Origin: an uncultured Sphingorhabdus sp.
GTDB taxonomy: Bacteria > Pseudomonadota > Alphaproteobacteria > Sphingomonadales > Sphingomonadaceae
Reading direction: 5' to 3'
Assembly (NCBI GenBank): GCA_947492905.1
Contig: CANLOL010000001.1
Span: forward strand, 2,148,578 to 2,212,577
DNA: 64,000 bases
Shown here: positions 9,088-17,739 of the stretch, one piece after another
Numbering within the stretch: the stretch's first letter is position 1
Layout of the letters: the number at the start of each line of letters is the position of its first letter
Translations under genes and position numbers: made by a program
Notes under the pieces: generated by a model
Told to the model about the DNA's origin: nothing
What the model saw: only the letters and a program-made list of their open reading frames with translations
Databases searched by the model: none

Positions 9088-10833
9088 GTGACCGCAAAAT
9101 CCGGCGCAGATATATTATTAAACAGCCTGATTGAACAAGGCGTTGATACTATTTTTGGCTATCCAGGCGGCGCTGTGCTTCCTATTTATGATGCTTTATT
9201 CAAACATCCTAAAATTAAGCATATATTGGTGCGCCATGAAGCTGGCGCTGCGCACGCAGCAGAGGGATATGCGCGATCAACTGGCAAACCAGGCGTTGTT
9301 TTAGTAACCTCTGGGCCGGGTGCAACAAACGCAGTTACCGGAATTGCCGATGCATTTATGGATAGCATCCCTCTTGTAATTATTACTGGCCAAGTACCCT
9401 CTACGCTTATTGGTTCAGATGCCTTTCAAGAGGCGGATACAGTTGGTATCACGCGCCATTGCACCAAACATAATTATCTGGTGAAAGATCCAGACGATCT
9501 TGCCAATGTCATGAAAGAAGCATTTTACCTTGCGACCAATGGTCGCCCTGGCCCCGTTTTGGTTGATATTCCCAAAGATGTGCAAGTCGCAGATGGAGCC
9601 AATTGCGATAGCAGTAAAAACCAAAAGATGCGCTGTGATATTCCATTTGAAGCAGATTTTAATGATATTACTAAAGCGATGGAATTATTGGCTAATGCAA
9701 AAGCCCCTATTCTCTATACAGGCGGCGGTATTATCAATTCTGGGCCACATGCCAGTAAAGCTCTGCAAGAATTAGCGCAACTCAGCAATGCTCCCGTAAC
9801 ATCAACTTTAATGGGACTAGGTTCATTACCAGCTGAAGATGACAAATGGCTTGGGATGCTTGGCATGCATGGCACTTATGAAGCCAATATGGCGATGAAT
9901 CAATGCGATGTAATGCTCTGTTTAGGGGCTAGATTTGATGATCGCGTCACGGGAAGATTGGATGCTTTTTCTCCCAATAGTTATAAAATCCATGTTGATA
10001 TTGATAGAAGCTCCATCAACAAAACCGTTAGAGTTGATCTTCCTATTGTAGCGGATGTTGGCAAAGCCATCGATCAAATGATTAAAATATGGAAAAGCCG
10101 CAAATTCACTGCGGCAAATCTTGATGATTGGTGGGCTAGAATCAAAGGATGGCGCGCAGTTGAGTGCCTGAACTATCCTGCCAATAAAGACGAAATTATG
10201 CCGCAATATGCTATTGAGCGTTTATATGAGGCCACCAAAGATAAAAGCCCCATTATTACGACCGAAGTAGGCCAGCATCAAATGTGGGCTGCGCAGCATT
10301 TTCATTTTCAAGAACCCAATAAATGGCTAACCAGCGGCGGGCTTGGCACTATGGGCTATGGGATGCCAGCAGCTATTGGCGCGCAAATAGGCAATCCAGA
10401 TGCCTTGGTGATTGATATTGCTGGCGAAGCGTCAATTCAAATGAACATACAAGAATTGGGCACCGCATCACAATATAGGCTGCCTATTAAGATTTTCATT
10501 TTGAACAATCAATGGATGGGTATGGTTCGCCAATGGCAAGAGCTCACATTCAAAAGCCGTTACTCAGAGAGTTATTCTGATAGCTTGCCCGATTTCGTGG
10601 CCCTTGCAAAAGCCTATGGCTGGGAAGGCATTGTCATTGATCATCCCGATAATTTGGATGAAGGAATTGCGCAAATGCTCGATTATGATGGCCCTGTAAT
10701 CGTTGATTGCCGCGTCACCCAATCCGCCAATTGCTTTCCCATGATTCCATCGGGAGCAGCCCATACAGAAATGCTATTAGACAATAGCACTGTCTCGGGT
10801 GAAATGGATGATGAAGCAAAGGCTCTAGTATAA
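9088..10833 (+). CDS. ilvB: Acetolactate synthase large subunit
   Basis: A ThDP- and FAD-dependent enzyme that makes acetolactate or acetohydroxybutyrate, the first common step to valine, leucine and isoleucine. About 581 residues. The ThDP glutamate lies in RHEAGAAHAAEGYAR; the Mg-ThDP motif reads AGEASIQMN, with Glu where many families have Asp. I prefer the GTG at 9088 (GGA at 7 bases, product starts MTAKSGADILL); an in-frame TTG at 9076 is possible. The 136 bases after miaA hold a TATAAT at 9052-9057 that may be the -10. Its stop overlaps the ilvH start (TAATG). Confidence 0.93.
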   Translation: MTAKSGADILLNSLIEQGVDTIFGYPGGAVLPIYDALFKHPKIKHILVRHEAGAAHAAEGYARSTGKPGVVLVTSGPGATNAVTGIADAFMDSIPLVIITGQVPSTLIGSDAFQEADTVGITRHCTKHNYLVKDPDDLANVMKEAFYLATNGRPGPVLVDIPKDVQVADGANCDSSKNQKMRCDIPFEADFNDITKAMELLANAKAPILYTGGGIINSGPHASKALQELAQLSNAPVTSTLMGLGSLPAEDDKWLGMLGMHGTYEANMAMNQCDVMLCLGARFDDRVTGRLDAFSPNSYKIHVDIDRSSINKTVRVDLPIVADVGKAIDQMIKIWKSRKFTAANLDDWWARIKGWRAVECLNYPANKDEIMPQYAIERLYEATKDKSPIITTEVGQHQMWAAQHFHFQEPNKWLTSGGLGTMGYGMPAAIGAQIGNPDALVIDIAGEASIQMNIQELGTASQYRLPIKIFILNNQWMGMVRQWQELTFKSRYSESYSDSLPDFVALAKAYGWEGIVIDHPDNLDEGIAQMLDYDGPVIVDCRVTQSANCFPMIPSGAAHTEMLLDNSTVSGEMDDEAKALV

Positions 10834-11348
10834 TGTATATTCATAAAGAAAAATCAGAGAGGCATGTCCTAACCCTTACCGTTGATAATGAAGCGGGTAC
10901 TTTGGCACGAATAGCAGGAATGTTTACCGCGCGCGGTTATAATATTGATAGCTTAACAGTGGCTGATGTTACCGAGGATCGTTCTACGAGCCGCATAACA
11001 ATTGTTACAAATGGCCCGCCAGCGACGATTGAACAAATCATTGCGCAATGCGAGCGATTAGTGCCCGTTCACAAGGTTACTGATTTAACCGAAGAAGGAC
11101 CGCATGTTGAGCGTGAACTTGCTCTGGTTAAGGTCACTGGCACTGGTGATAATCGCATAGAAGCTATTCGATTGGCCGACATTTACCGTGCGCGGGTTAT
11201 TGATGCTACAACCAAAAGCTTCATATTTGAGATTACGGGTAGCCCAGAGAAAATTGATACATTTTTGACATTAATGCGTGAGGTCGGCTTTGTAGAAGTT
11301 GGCCGCACAGGTGTTGCCGCCTTAATGCGCGGCCATATGCCATCATAA
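10833..11348 (+). CDS. ilvH: Acetolactate synthase small (regulatory) subunit
   Basis: Regulatory partner of IlvB; binds branched-chain amino acids for feedback control. At 171 residues it has an N-terminal ACT domain (about 8-85), with LTVDNEAGTLARIAGMFTARGYNIDSL, and a second ACT-like half with VKVTG and FEITG. The start codon shares an A with the ilvB stop (TAATG), so translation is coupled and gives the 1:1 subunit ratio. ilvC follows 34 bases later. Confidence 0.93.
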   Translation: MYIHKEKSERHVLTLTVDNEAGTLARIAGMFTARGYNIDSLTVADVTEDRSTSRITIVTNGPPATIEQIIAQCERLVPVHKVTDLTEEGPHVERELALVKVTGTGDNRIEAIRLADIYRARVIDATTKSFIFEITGSPEKIDTFLTLMREVGFVEVGRTGVAALMRGHMPS

Positions 11349-11373
11349 TTATAAATTAAATATACGAACTTAA

Positions 11374-12417
<1,044 letters not shown>

Positions 12418-12418
12418 T

Positions 12419-12451
12419 AAAAAAAGGTGGCTCTCATCGGTTAGAGCCACC
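12419..12451 (-). terminator. Terminator of the Cys-repeat cluster
   Basis: A perfect 9 bp stem, GGTGGCTCT with AGAGCCACC (12443-12451 and 12426-12434), 8-base loop. On the reverse strand it is followed by seven T residues (12425-12419), closing the cysteine-repeat cluster. The hairpin also starts just after the ilvC stop codon and may slow forward transcription, although no T run follows on that strand. Confidence 0.85.
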
Positions 12452-12480
12452 TAATTCAACAGCTAAAAGCTATTAACTCG

Positions 12481-12759
12481 TTATGCACTCGGTGCACATT
12501 TAGCAGCACAAGCCGCTCCACACGCAGCGCAAGCTGCTGCACAGGCTGCGCCACAAGCTGCTGCACAAGCGCCGCAAGCTGCTGCACATGCACCACAAGC
12601 ACCGCAGGCGCCACAAGCACCACATGCACCGCACGCTGCACAAGCACTACATGCTGAACAAGCACTGCAAGGACCTGAAGATGCACTTGCAGGTGCAGTT
12701 GCTAATGCTAAACCGCCAGCTACTGCTAATAATGTCGCTAATTTTGTTGTCTTAGTCAT
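12481..12759 (-). CDS. Exported Cys-Ala-Gly repeat protein without further domains
   Basis: A 92-residue protein. Residues 1-28 form a signal peptide (KLATLLAVAGGLALATAPASA). The mature part is almost only Ala, Cys and Gly, with 18 cysteines in residues 31-88 spaced as C-x2-C in the first half and mixed C-x2/x3-C later; it ends KCAPSA. GGAG at 8 bases supports the ATG at 12759. Its signal peptide is nearly identical to that of the next gene upstream (12847-13479), which has the same repeat fused to a YHS domain. Dense CxxC spacing suggests metal or thiol chemistry in the periplasm; this is inference. I know no named family for it. Confidence 0.8.
   Translation of the reverse strand: MTKTTKLATLLAVAGGLALATAPASASSGPCSACSACSACAACGACGACGACGACGACAAACGACAAACGAACAAACAACGAACAAKCAPSA
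12496..12669 (-). repeat. Coding repeat: Cys-x2/x3-Cys units
   Basis: Short tandem codon repeat encoding runs of CGA, CSA and CAA triplets, with 18 cysteine codons in 58. All spacings are multiples of one residue, with two- or three-residue gaps, so the array can grow or shrink without losing the frame. A related array lies at 13270-13389. Confidence 0.85.
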
Positions 12760-12805
12760 AATAAACTCCACTTTCAAATTTTGAACCAAAATGGCTCGAT
12801 TAAAC

Positions 12806-12840
12806 ATAAATAAAGAGCCGCCCCCTCACGAGCCGGCTCT
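12806..12840 (-). terminator. Weak terminator or processing hairpin between two Cys-repeat genes
   Basis: On the reverse strand AGAGCCG and CGGCTCT (12840-12834 and 12820-12814) form a 7 bp stem with a 13-base loop, followed by TTTATTTATG. It lies just after the stop codon of the YHS-Cys protein and before the Cys-only gene. The broken T run suggests partial read-through or a stability element that sets the ratio of the two products. Confidence 0.55.
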
Positions 12841-12846
12841 ATTATT

Positions 12847-13479
12847 TTATTGATTACCAATGCTTGCGCCATTGGGAATTTTTGGCCATGCGGCTTCTGA
12901 TTTTGCTAAGAAACCAGGGATATCTTTCAACCAATTTACTTGAACATTAGGGTTGAAATTTAGGTATAATTTACCATCAACAATTTTTGATAGCTTTGGA
13001 TCTCCTGGTGCCAAACGACCGCGAGCCATAGCCCAAGCACAGTGACCACCATATTGAGGGGCGTAATTGGCTGGGTTTTGTTTAAAGGCTGCTAGATTAG
13101 CTTTGCTAGAGAAATGATATGTTGCACCAGCATATTCAGTTGAGAAGTTCGCGTTACCGATAACTGGTGTTCCGTCACCTTGGAAATAGCTAACTACATC
13201 GTAACCGCTAACCGCTGGTTTATCTCCATCGATACCCGTGAACACAGGACGATAAGAGGCACTTGCTGCACAAGCTCCGCATGAAGCCGCGCATGCTCCA
13301 CAAGCTGCACCGCAAGCTGCTGCACATGCACCGCAGGCGCCACAAGCTGAACAGGCACCACATGCTGAACAGGCACTACATGCACCGCATGGCGCAGCAG
13401 AGATAGTTGCAGGAGCTGTGGCGATGACCAAGCCACCGGCTACAGCCAACATTGTTGCTAATTTAACAGATTTAGACAT
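12847..13479 (-). CDS. Exported Cys-repeat protein fused to a YHS domain
   Basis: A 210-residue protein with three parts: signal peptide (1-28), a cysteine repeat (31-70) with 13 cysteines as CGAC/CSAC/CAAAC units, and a YHS-type domain (about 77-195) with SGYDVVSYFQGDGTP, YHFSSKANLAAFKQNP and the cysteine-bearing YGGHCAWAMARG. YHS domains are linked to metal handling, for instance near copper ATPases. The domain is closely similar to the lipoprotein encoded upstream, and the N-terminus to the Cys-only protein encoded downstream, so it is a mosaic of its two neighbours. Reading order is lipoprotein, this gene, Cys-only protein. Confidence 0.85.
   Translation of the reverse strand: MSKSVKLATMLAVAGGLVIATAPATISAAPCGACSACSACGACSACGACGACAAACGAACGACAASCGACAASASYRPVFTGIDGDKPAVSGYDVVSYFQGDGTPVIGNANFSTEYAGATYHFSSKANLAAFKQNPANYAPQYGGHCAWAMARGRLAPGDPKLSKIVDGKLYLNFNPNVQVNWLKDIPGFLAKSEAAWPKIPNGASIGNQ
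13270..13389 (-). repeat. Coding repeat: Cys-x2/x3-Cys units in the YHS fusion
   Basis: Forty codons with 13 cysteines, of the same CGAC/CSAC/CAAAC kind as the array at 12496-12669 but shorter and in a different order, so it is a related, not identical, expansion. Confidence 0.85.
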
Positions 13480-13540
13480 ATTTTTTTCCTAACTAATCTA
13501 ACTAAAATTTATTCGAGGGGGATTTAAAAGATTATTTATC

Positions 13541-14092
13541 TTATGCGCCAAATACGGCATCATCAGGGACGGTTGGCCATGCAGCTTCTGATTTTTCAAT
13601 ATAACCAGGAATATCGCTCAACCAATCTTTTTGGACTTCTGTGTTGAAGTTCAAATATAATTTTCCATCAACAACTTTTGCTAATGTAGCATCACCAGGT
13701 GCCAAATTACCTTTTGACATAGCCCATGCACAATGGCCGCCATATTGAGGAACAAATGCTGCTGGATCAGCAACAAATTTTTCTTTATTTTCTGCAGAGG
13801 CAAAATGATAAACAGCGTCGCCATATTGAACTGAATAATCTTCACTGCCAAGAACAGGAGTGCCTTCATCCGTAAAATAGCTTGTTACATCATAGCCTGA
13901 TACAGCTACATTGCCGCCATCAACACCCAAAAACACAGGGCGTTTTTCAGCTTCGATTACTACTAGCTCATCAGCGCTAGCTTCTGCAACGCTGGTTTCT
14001 TCGGCGTTATTAGCGGTTTCGCCGCCTGTTCCACATGCTGCAAGACCAAAAATAATGGTCGCTGCTGCTGATGATAATAATGTCTTCTTCAT
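13541..14092 (-). CDS. YHS-domain lipoprotein
   Basis: A 183-residue protein with a lipoprotein signal peptide ending in GLAAC (Cys20), an acidic Asn/Glu linker, and a YHS-type domain (about 50-170) with SGYDVTSYFTDEGTP and YGGHCAWAMSKGNLAPGD. It is a clear paralogue of the YHS half of the next gene but has no cysteine repeat; apart from the lipid cysteine, the one cysteine is in GGHC. It is first in the three-gene cluster, with an ECF-type promoter candidate upstream. Probable location is the periplasmic face of a membrane. Confidence 0.85.
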   Translation of the reverse strand: MKKTLLSSAAATIIFGLAACGTGGETANNAEETSVAEASADELVVIEAEKRPVFLGVDGGNVAVSGYDVTSYFTDEGTPVLGSEDYSVQYGDAVYHFASAENKEKFVADPAAFVPQYGGHCAWAMSKGNLAPGDATLAKVVDGKLYLNFNTEVQKDWLSDIPGYIEKSEAAWPTVPDDAVFGA

Positions 14093-14155
14093 TTCAATTA
14101 TCCTTCTAAAACATCTAAATGTCTGATCTCGTAATATCTACGCTACAGACTAAGT

Positions 14156-14181
14156 TTCGTTGAACAATTGATATGGTTACA
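14156..14181 (-). promoter_or_regulatory. ECF-sigma type promoter candidate for the YHS/Cys-repeat cluster
   Basis: Reading the reverse strand, TGTAACC (14181-14175), 15 bases, then CGAA (14159-14156), 64 bases before the lipoprotein start. ECF sigma factors typically use an AAC-containing -35 and a CGxx -10. As I recall, Caulobacter SigF promoters have GTAACC-N16-CGAA and control a DUF2282/DUF692 operon; the match here is close but one base shorter in spacing. No ECF sigma gene is in the window. Confidence 0.45.
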
Positions 14182-14237
14182 AATTTATGGAATTAATTCT
14201 AAAATCTTATTTGCATGAATGTTATAGCACAGATCAA

Positions 14238-15209
14238 TTAATATGTAATTGATTGTAATCGCTCTGATGCGATACGATATTCTTCAGCCAATTTATCAAC
14301 CATTTGGCCAGCAGTTTGCACATCATCAATATTGCCAATACCCTGTCCGCAACCCCAAATATCTTTCCATGCTTTTGCATCGGTATTGCCGCCAGAACCG
14401 AAATTCATCTTGCTTGGATCGCTCTCAGGCAGATTTTCAGGATCAAGACCTGCGTTCTCAATAGACTCGCGTAGATAATTGCCATGAACACCGGTAAATA
14501 GGTTTGAATAGATAATATCCTCGGCCTTGCCCTTCACGATACCTTGTTTATATCCATCATCAGCACGCGCTTCTTGAGCGGCAATAAATGCGCTTCCTAT
14601 ATAGGCAAAATCCGCGCCCATCGCTTGGGCACTCAATATTGCAGAACCAGAAGCAATAGAGCCAGAGAGCGCTACAGGGCCATCAAACCAAGCTCGAATT
14701 TCTTGCATCAAGGCAAATGGAGACGTCACACCAGCATGACCGCCAGCACCAGCTGCAACAGGTATCAAGCCATCTGCGCCTTTTTCAATTGCTTTGCGCG
14801 CAAAACGATCGCTAATAACATCATGCATGGTAATGCCGCCCCATTCATGCGCAGCCTTATTAAGGTCTTCACGCGCACCCAATGAGGTTATGAGCATCGG
14901 TACTTTCCATTTCGCACAAGTGACCATATCTTCTTCAAGACGATTATTCGTGCGATGCACAATCTGATTAACAGCATAAGGCGCTGCGGGACTATCAGGA
15001 TTGTCACGATTATGTGCGGCCAATTCTTCTGTAATTTGGTGAAGCCATTCGTCCAATTGTGATTGAGGGCGCGCATTAAGCGCGGGAAAAGAACCAACAA
15101 TACCGGCCTTACATTGTGCGATAACAAGCTCTGGACCAGAAATAATAAATAATGGAGAGCCAATGACGGGAAGGCGCAAATTATCAAATAAGGGTGAAGG
15201 CATTGCCAT
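14238..15209 (-). CDS. Nitronate monooxygenase-like FMN enzyme
   Basis: A TIM-barrel flavoprotein of 323 residues in the nitronate monooxygenase (2-nitropropane dioxygenase) family. LRLPVIGSPLFIISGPELVIAQCKAGIVGSFP is the family N-terminus; AAGAGGHAG carries the conserved His expected to act as base, and LSGSIASGSAILSAQAMGADFAYIGSAFIA forms the phosphate-binding end of the barrel. AGGA at 8 bases supports the start. It stands alone between the Cys-repeat cluster and leuA. Family members also include enoyl reductases, so the substrate is open. Confidence 0.85.
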   Translation of the reverse strand: MAMPSPLFDNLRLPVIGSPLFIISGPELVIAQCKAGIVGSFPALNARPQSQLDEWLHQITEELAAHNRDNPDSPAAPYAVNQIVHRTNNRLEEDMVTCAKWKVPMLITSLGAREDLNKAAHEWGGITMHDVISDRFARKAIEKGADGLIPVAAGAGGHAGVTSPFALMQEIRAWFDGPVALSGSIASGSAILSAQAMGADFAYIGSAFIAAQEARADDGYKQGIVKGKAEDIIYSNLFTGVHGNYLRESIENAGLDPENLPESDPSKMNFGSGGNTDAKAWKDIWGCGQGIGNIDDVQTAGQMVDKLAEEYRIASERLQSITY

Positions 15210-15301
15210 ATAAATATTCCTATCTTTAATCGAACGTTTAAAAGATCACAAAGCGGTTTACCCCTTGTTTGTCAATCAATTAATGAGAGAATAGCCAAGG
15301 C

Positions 15302-16966
15302 CTAGCTCAGACTATTTACCGCACTTAAGATCGCTCTAATGGATGCCGTAGCGACATCTTGGCTTATCCCAACGCCAAATATTTTATCCTGTCCATTGAC
15401 GCTACATTCTACATAGGCCGCAGCAGTGGCGTGGCTCCCCGTTCCTATTGCATGCTCTGAATAATCAACAATATCGATGTTCATATTAAGCGCATCCGAT
15501 AAAGCATTGGTCATCGCAGAAATCAGACCATTGCCGCTGCCTTGAATGGAAATTTCCGCATCACCATCGCTGATACGGCCAGCGAATAAGCGTTTTCCGC
15601 TGCCATCCTTCATTAATTTTTCTTGATGCTGAACTAATTTATATTTGCCATCCACCGATATAAAATATCGTTTTTGAAACGCACTCCAAATATCATCACT
15701 GGCCAATTCTCGCCCTAAATCATCGGACATTGATTGAACAGTTTGTGAAAAATTCGCTTGTAATTTCTTTGGTAGTTTCAAACCATGATCTTTATCTAAG
15801 ACCCAAGCAACTCCACCTTTTCCGCTCTGTGAATTGACACGGATAACGGCTTCATAATCGCGGCCTAAATCTGCTGGATCAATGGGCAGATATGGTACAT
15901 TCCAATAATCATCATTGCGCGCTGCTTGTGCTTCAAATCCTTTTTTAATGGCGTCTTGGTGACTGCCTGAAAATGCCGTAAATACTAATTCACCCGCATA
16001 TGGATGACGCGGATGTACCGGCAAATCATTACAATATTTAACGGTTTCAATAATATCATCAATATTTGAAAAATCTAAATTCGGGGCAACCCCTTGCGTG
16101 TAAAGGTTCAAGCCCAATGTCACCAAATCCACATTGCCAGTGCGCTCACCATTACCAAATAAACAGCCTTCTATGCGGTCCGCCCCAGCCATTAACCCAA
16201 GCTCCGCAGCAGCAATACCCGATCCGCGATCATTATGCGGATGCAATGATATGATGACTTTTTCACGCGCAGAAATATTATCGCAAAACCATTCGATTTG
16301 ATCCGCATAAATATTAGGAGTTGAGGCCTCTACTGTGGCGGGCAAGTTCAATATTAATCTTTTGTCTTTGCTCGGTTTTAAAACCTCCATAACAGCTTCG
16401 CAGACCTCTAGGCTAAAATCCAATTCAGCCGTAGAGAAAGTCTCTGGAGAATATTCAAAATGCCAATCCGTTTGCGGATATTTGGCAGCTTGTTCGGCCA
16501 AAATTTCAGCACCATTAATGGCAATCTGTTTCACTTCTTGCTTATCAAGTTTAAACACAACATCACGCCAAGCAGGCGATACAGCATTATAAAGATGCAC
16601 AATCGCTTTTTTCGCACCGGCCATGCTTTCAAAAGTTTTCTCTATCAAATCACGCCGCGACTGGGTTAGAGCCTGAATGACAACATCATCGGGTATTTTA
16701 TTATCATCGACTAGAGAGCGGACATAATTAAAATCGGTGCTACTAGCGGATGGAAATCCTACCTCTATTTCTTTGACACCTATGGAAACCAACAAATCAA
16801 AGAAACGTTGTTTTTTAGCGCTATCCATAGGGTCAACAAGCGCTTGATTCCCATCTCTTAAATCAGTGGAAAGCCATATTGGGGCTTTGTTAATTTGATT
16901 ATTTGGCCATTGACGATTGGGCAAATCTATCTTTGGAAATGGTCTATATTTATTAATCGGATTCAT
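15302..16966 (-). CDS. leuA: 2-isopropylmalate synthase, long type-2 form
   Basis: First committed step of leucine synthesis: condenses 2-ketoisovalerate with acetyl-CoA. The 554-residue length and N-terminus (YRPFPKIDLPNRQWPN) match the LeuA type-2 group. The barrel holds STDLRDGNQALVDPM with metal and substrate residues, SLHPHNDRGSG gives the HxH metal pair, and GNGERTGNVDL is the conserved loop. The C-terminal domain (from about 420) is the allosteric leucine-binding region. AGGA lies 9 bases before the ATG. A leucine-rich leader peptide and strong hairpin lie upstream. Confidence 0.93.
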   Translation of the reverse strand: MNPINKYRPFPKIDLPNRQWPNNQINKAPIWLSTDLRDGNQALVDPMDSAKKQRFFDLLVSIGVKEIEVGFPSASSTDFNYVRSLVDDNKIPDDVVIQALTQSRRDLIEKTFESMAGAKKAIVHLYNAVSPAWRDVVFKLDKQEVKQIAINGAEILAEQAAKYPQTDWHFEYSPETFSTAELDFSLEVCEAVMEVLKPSKDKRLILNLPATVEASTPNIYADQIEWFCDNISAREKVIISLHPHNDRGSGIAAAELGLMAGADRIEGCLFGNGERTGNVDLVTLGLNLYTQGVAPNLDFSNIDDIIETVKYCNDLPVHPRHPYAGELVFTAFSGSHQDAIKKGFEAQAARNDDYWNVPYLPIDPADLGRDYEAVIRVNSQSGKGGVAWVLDKDHGLKLPKKLQANFSQTVQSMSDDLGRELASDDIWSAFQKRYFISVDGKYKLVQHQEKLMKDGSGKRLFAGRISDGDAEISIQGSGNGLISAMTNALSDALNMNIDIVDYSEHAIGTGSHATAAAYVECSVNGQDKIFGVGISQDVATASIRAILSAVNSLS

Positions 16967-17017
16967 GATGATCTTTCCTGCACACTGATGCTGATTCGTT
17001 AATTTTGTGGAATTTAT

Positions 17018-17072
17018 CGACTTCCCCTTAGGCTATCATCAAAGATGAGCACACCTAAGGGCGCATAAGTCG
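17018..17072 (-). promoter_or_regulatory. Leader hairpin upstream of leuA, candidate leucine attenuator
   Basis: On the reverse strand CGACTT...CCCTTAGG pairs with CCTAAGGG...AAGTCG (arms 17072-17054 and 17032-17018, small internal loop), with a CATC-TTT-GATG mini-hairpin inside. The 5' arm lies in the last leucine codons and stop of the leader peptide, so ribosome position would decide whether it forms. No T run follows the 3' arm, so control may act on translation or Rho access, not on a classical terminator. CTGCAC in the leader could also pair with GTGCAG beside the leuA ribosome site. Confidence 0.55.
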
Positions 17073-17102
17073 CAGGGTAATGTGGTGCAGTTTAAAAAGC
17101 AT
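17055..17102 (-). CDS. Putative leucine leader peptide
   Basis: A 15-codon frame, MLFKLHHITLRLMRP, ending in TAG 88 bases before leuA. Four of the 15 codons are leucine (CTT, CTG, CTG, CTT). The last two leucine codons sit at the start of the leader hairpin, the arrangement expected for amino-acid attenuation. The ribosome site is weak (AGAAG close to the ATG), so expression needs proof. Confidence 0.55.
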   Translation of the reverse strand: MLFKLHHITLRLMRP

Positions 17103-17159
17103 ATCTTCTATAAAAATGTTTAGAGGCTTTCGTCTAGTGAAAAGATCATAATAGGAAAA

Positions 17160-17675
17160 TTAATTTATGGAATTTTGTTTCTCATAATGCACAAGCGTTG
17201 ACCATATATTGTCGACATCATTATCCAAACTTCTAAAATCTATATTCCTGCTCATAGGGTCGCGTTTATTTAATGTGATAGTCCTTGGTTTTTTGAGCAA
17301 GGTCCGCCGCAAACCTCGTTGTAAATAAGATAGCCGAAATGCAATGCTGGCGGCATCTGGAACATCATGCTTTTTATAAAGAGAGGCCTCTATCATGCCT
17401 AATCTCTGTCCTACCAATGCATTATATTGAGGGTGCGGCCCACGGTGCAATAGTCGCCCGCTTTCAATTGCTAATTTCTCATACGCGGGCAGATATATAC
17501 CATTGCTCTTAAAATCTCTTGCATCAAAACCTGCTTGCTCCGCCCTTTCAAACAATTTTACAAAGGCATTCATTTTCAACAATTGCACAGGAATCAAATG
17601 ATGTTTCTGAAAACCCGACTTTTTGGGTATAGCCAGACTATTTTTAGAAAATCCGCTGATCGAAACTGACGTCAT
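17160..17675 (-). CDS. AHH-domain predicted nuclease-fold protein
   Basis: About 171 residues. FQKHHLIPVQLL (H25, H26), the block FDARDFKSNGIYLPAYE and LHRGPHPQYNALV (H77, H81) match the AHH group of the HNH/EndoVII nuclease superfamily. In toxins this domain is a C-terminal DNase; here it stands alone, with a basic C-terminal helical tail and no immunity gene next to it. I chose ATG 17675; a TTG start at 17732 would add a hydrophobic N-terminal segment (FIIITAFAILWIIYCYGV). Similar stand-alone proteins occur, as I recall, in sphingomonads. It follows the cytochrome b561-YceI gene on the same strand. Confidence 0.7.
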   Translation of the reverse strand: MTSVSISGFSKNSLAIPKKSGFQKHHLIPVQLLKMNAFVKLFERAEQAGFDARDFKSNGIYLPAYEKLAIESGRLLHRGPHPQYNALVGQRLGMIEASLYKKHDVPDAASIAFRLSYLQRGLRRTLLKKPRTITLNKRDPMSRNIDFRSLDNDVDNIWSTLVHYEKQNSIN

Positions 17676-17739
17676 GACGCCATAACAGTATATTATCCAT
17701 AAAATGGCAAATGCAGTAATGATTATGAACAAAGATTAT

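Noticed and set aside
12456-12686. Val/Leu/Gln-rich ORF (76 codons) on the reverse strand
   Set aside because: It is the shifted frame of the cysteine repeat; the repeat gives long open frames by composition. The same holds for the 80-codon frame at 13194-13436.
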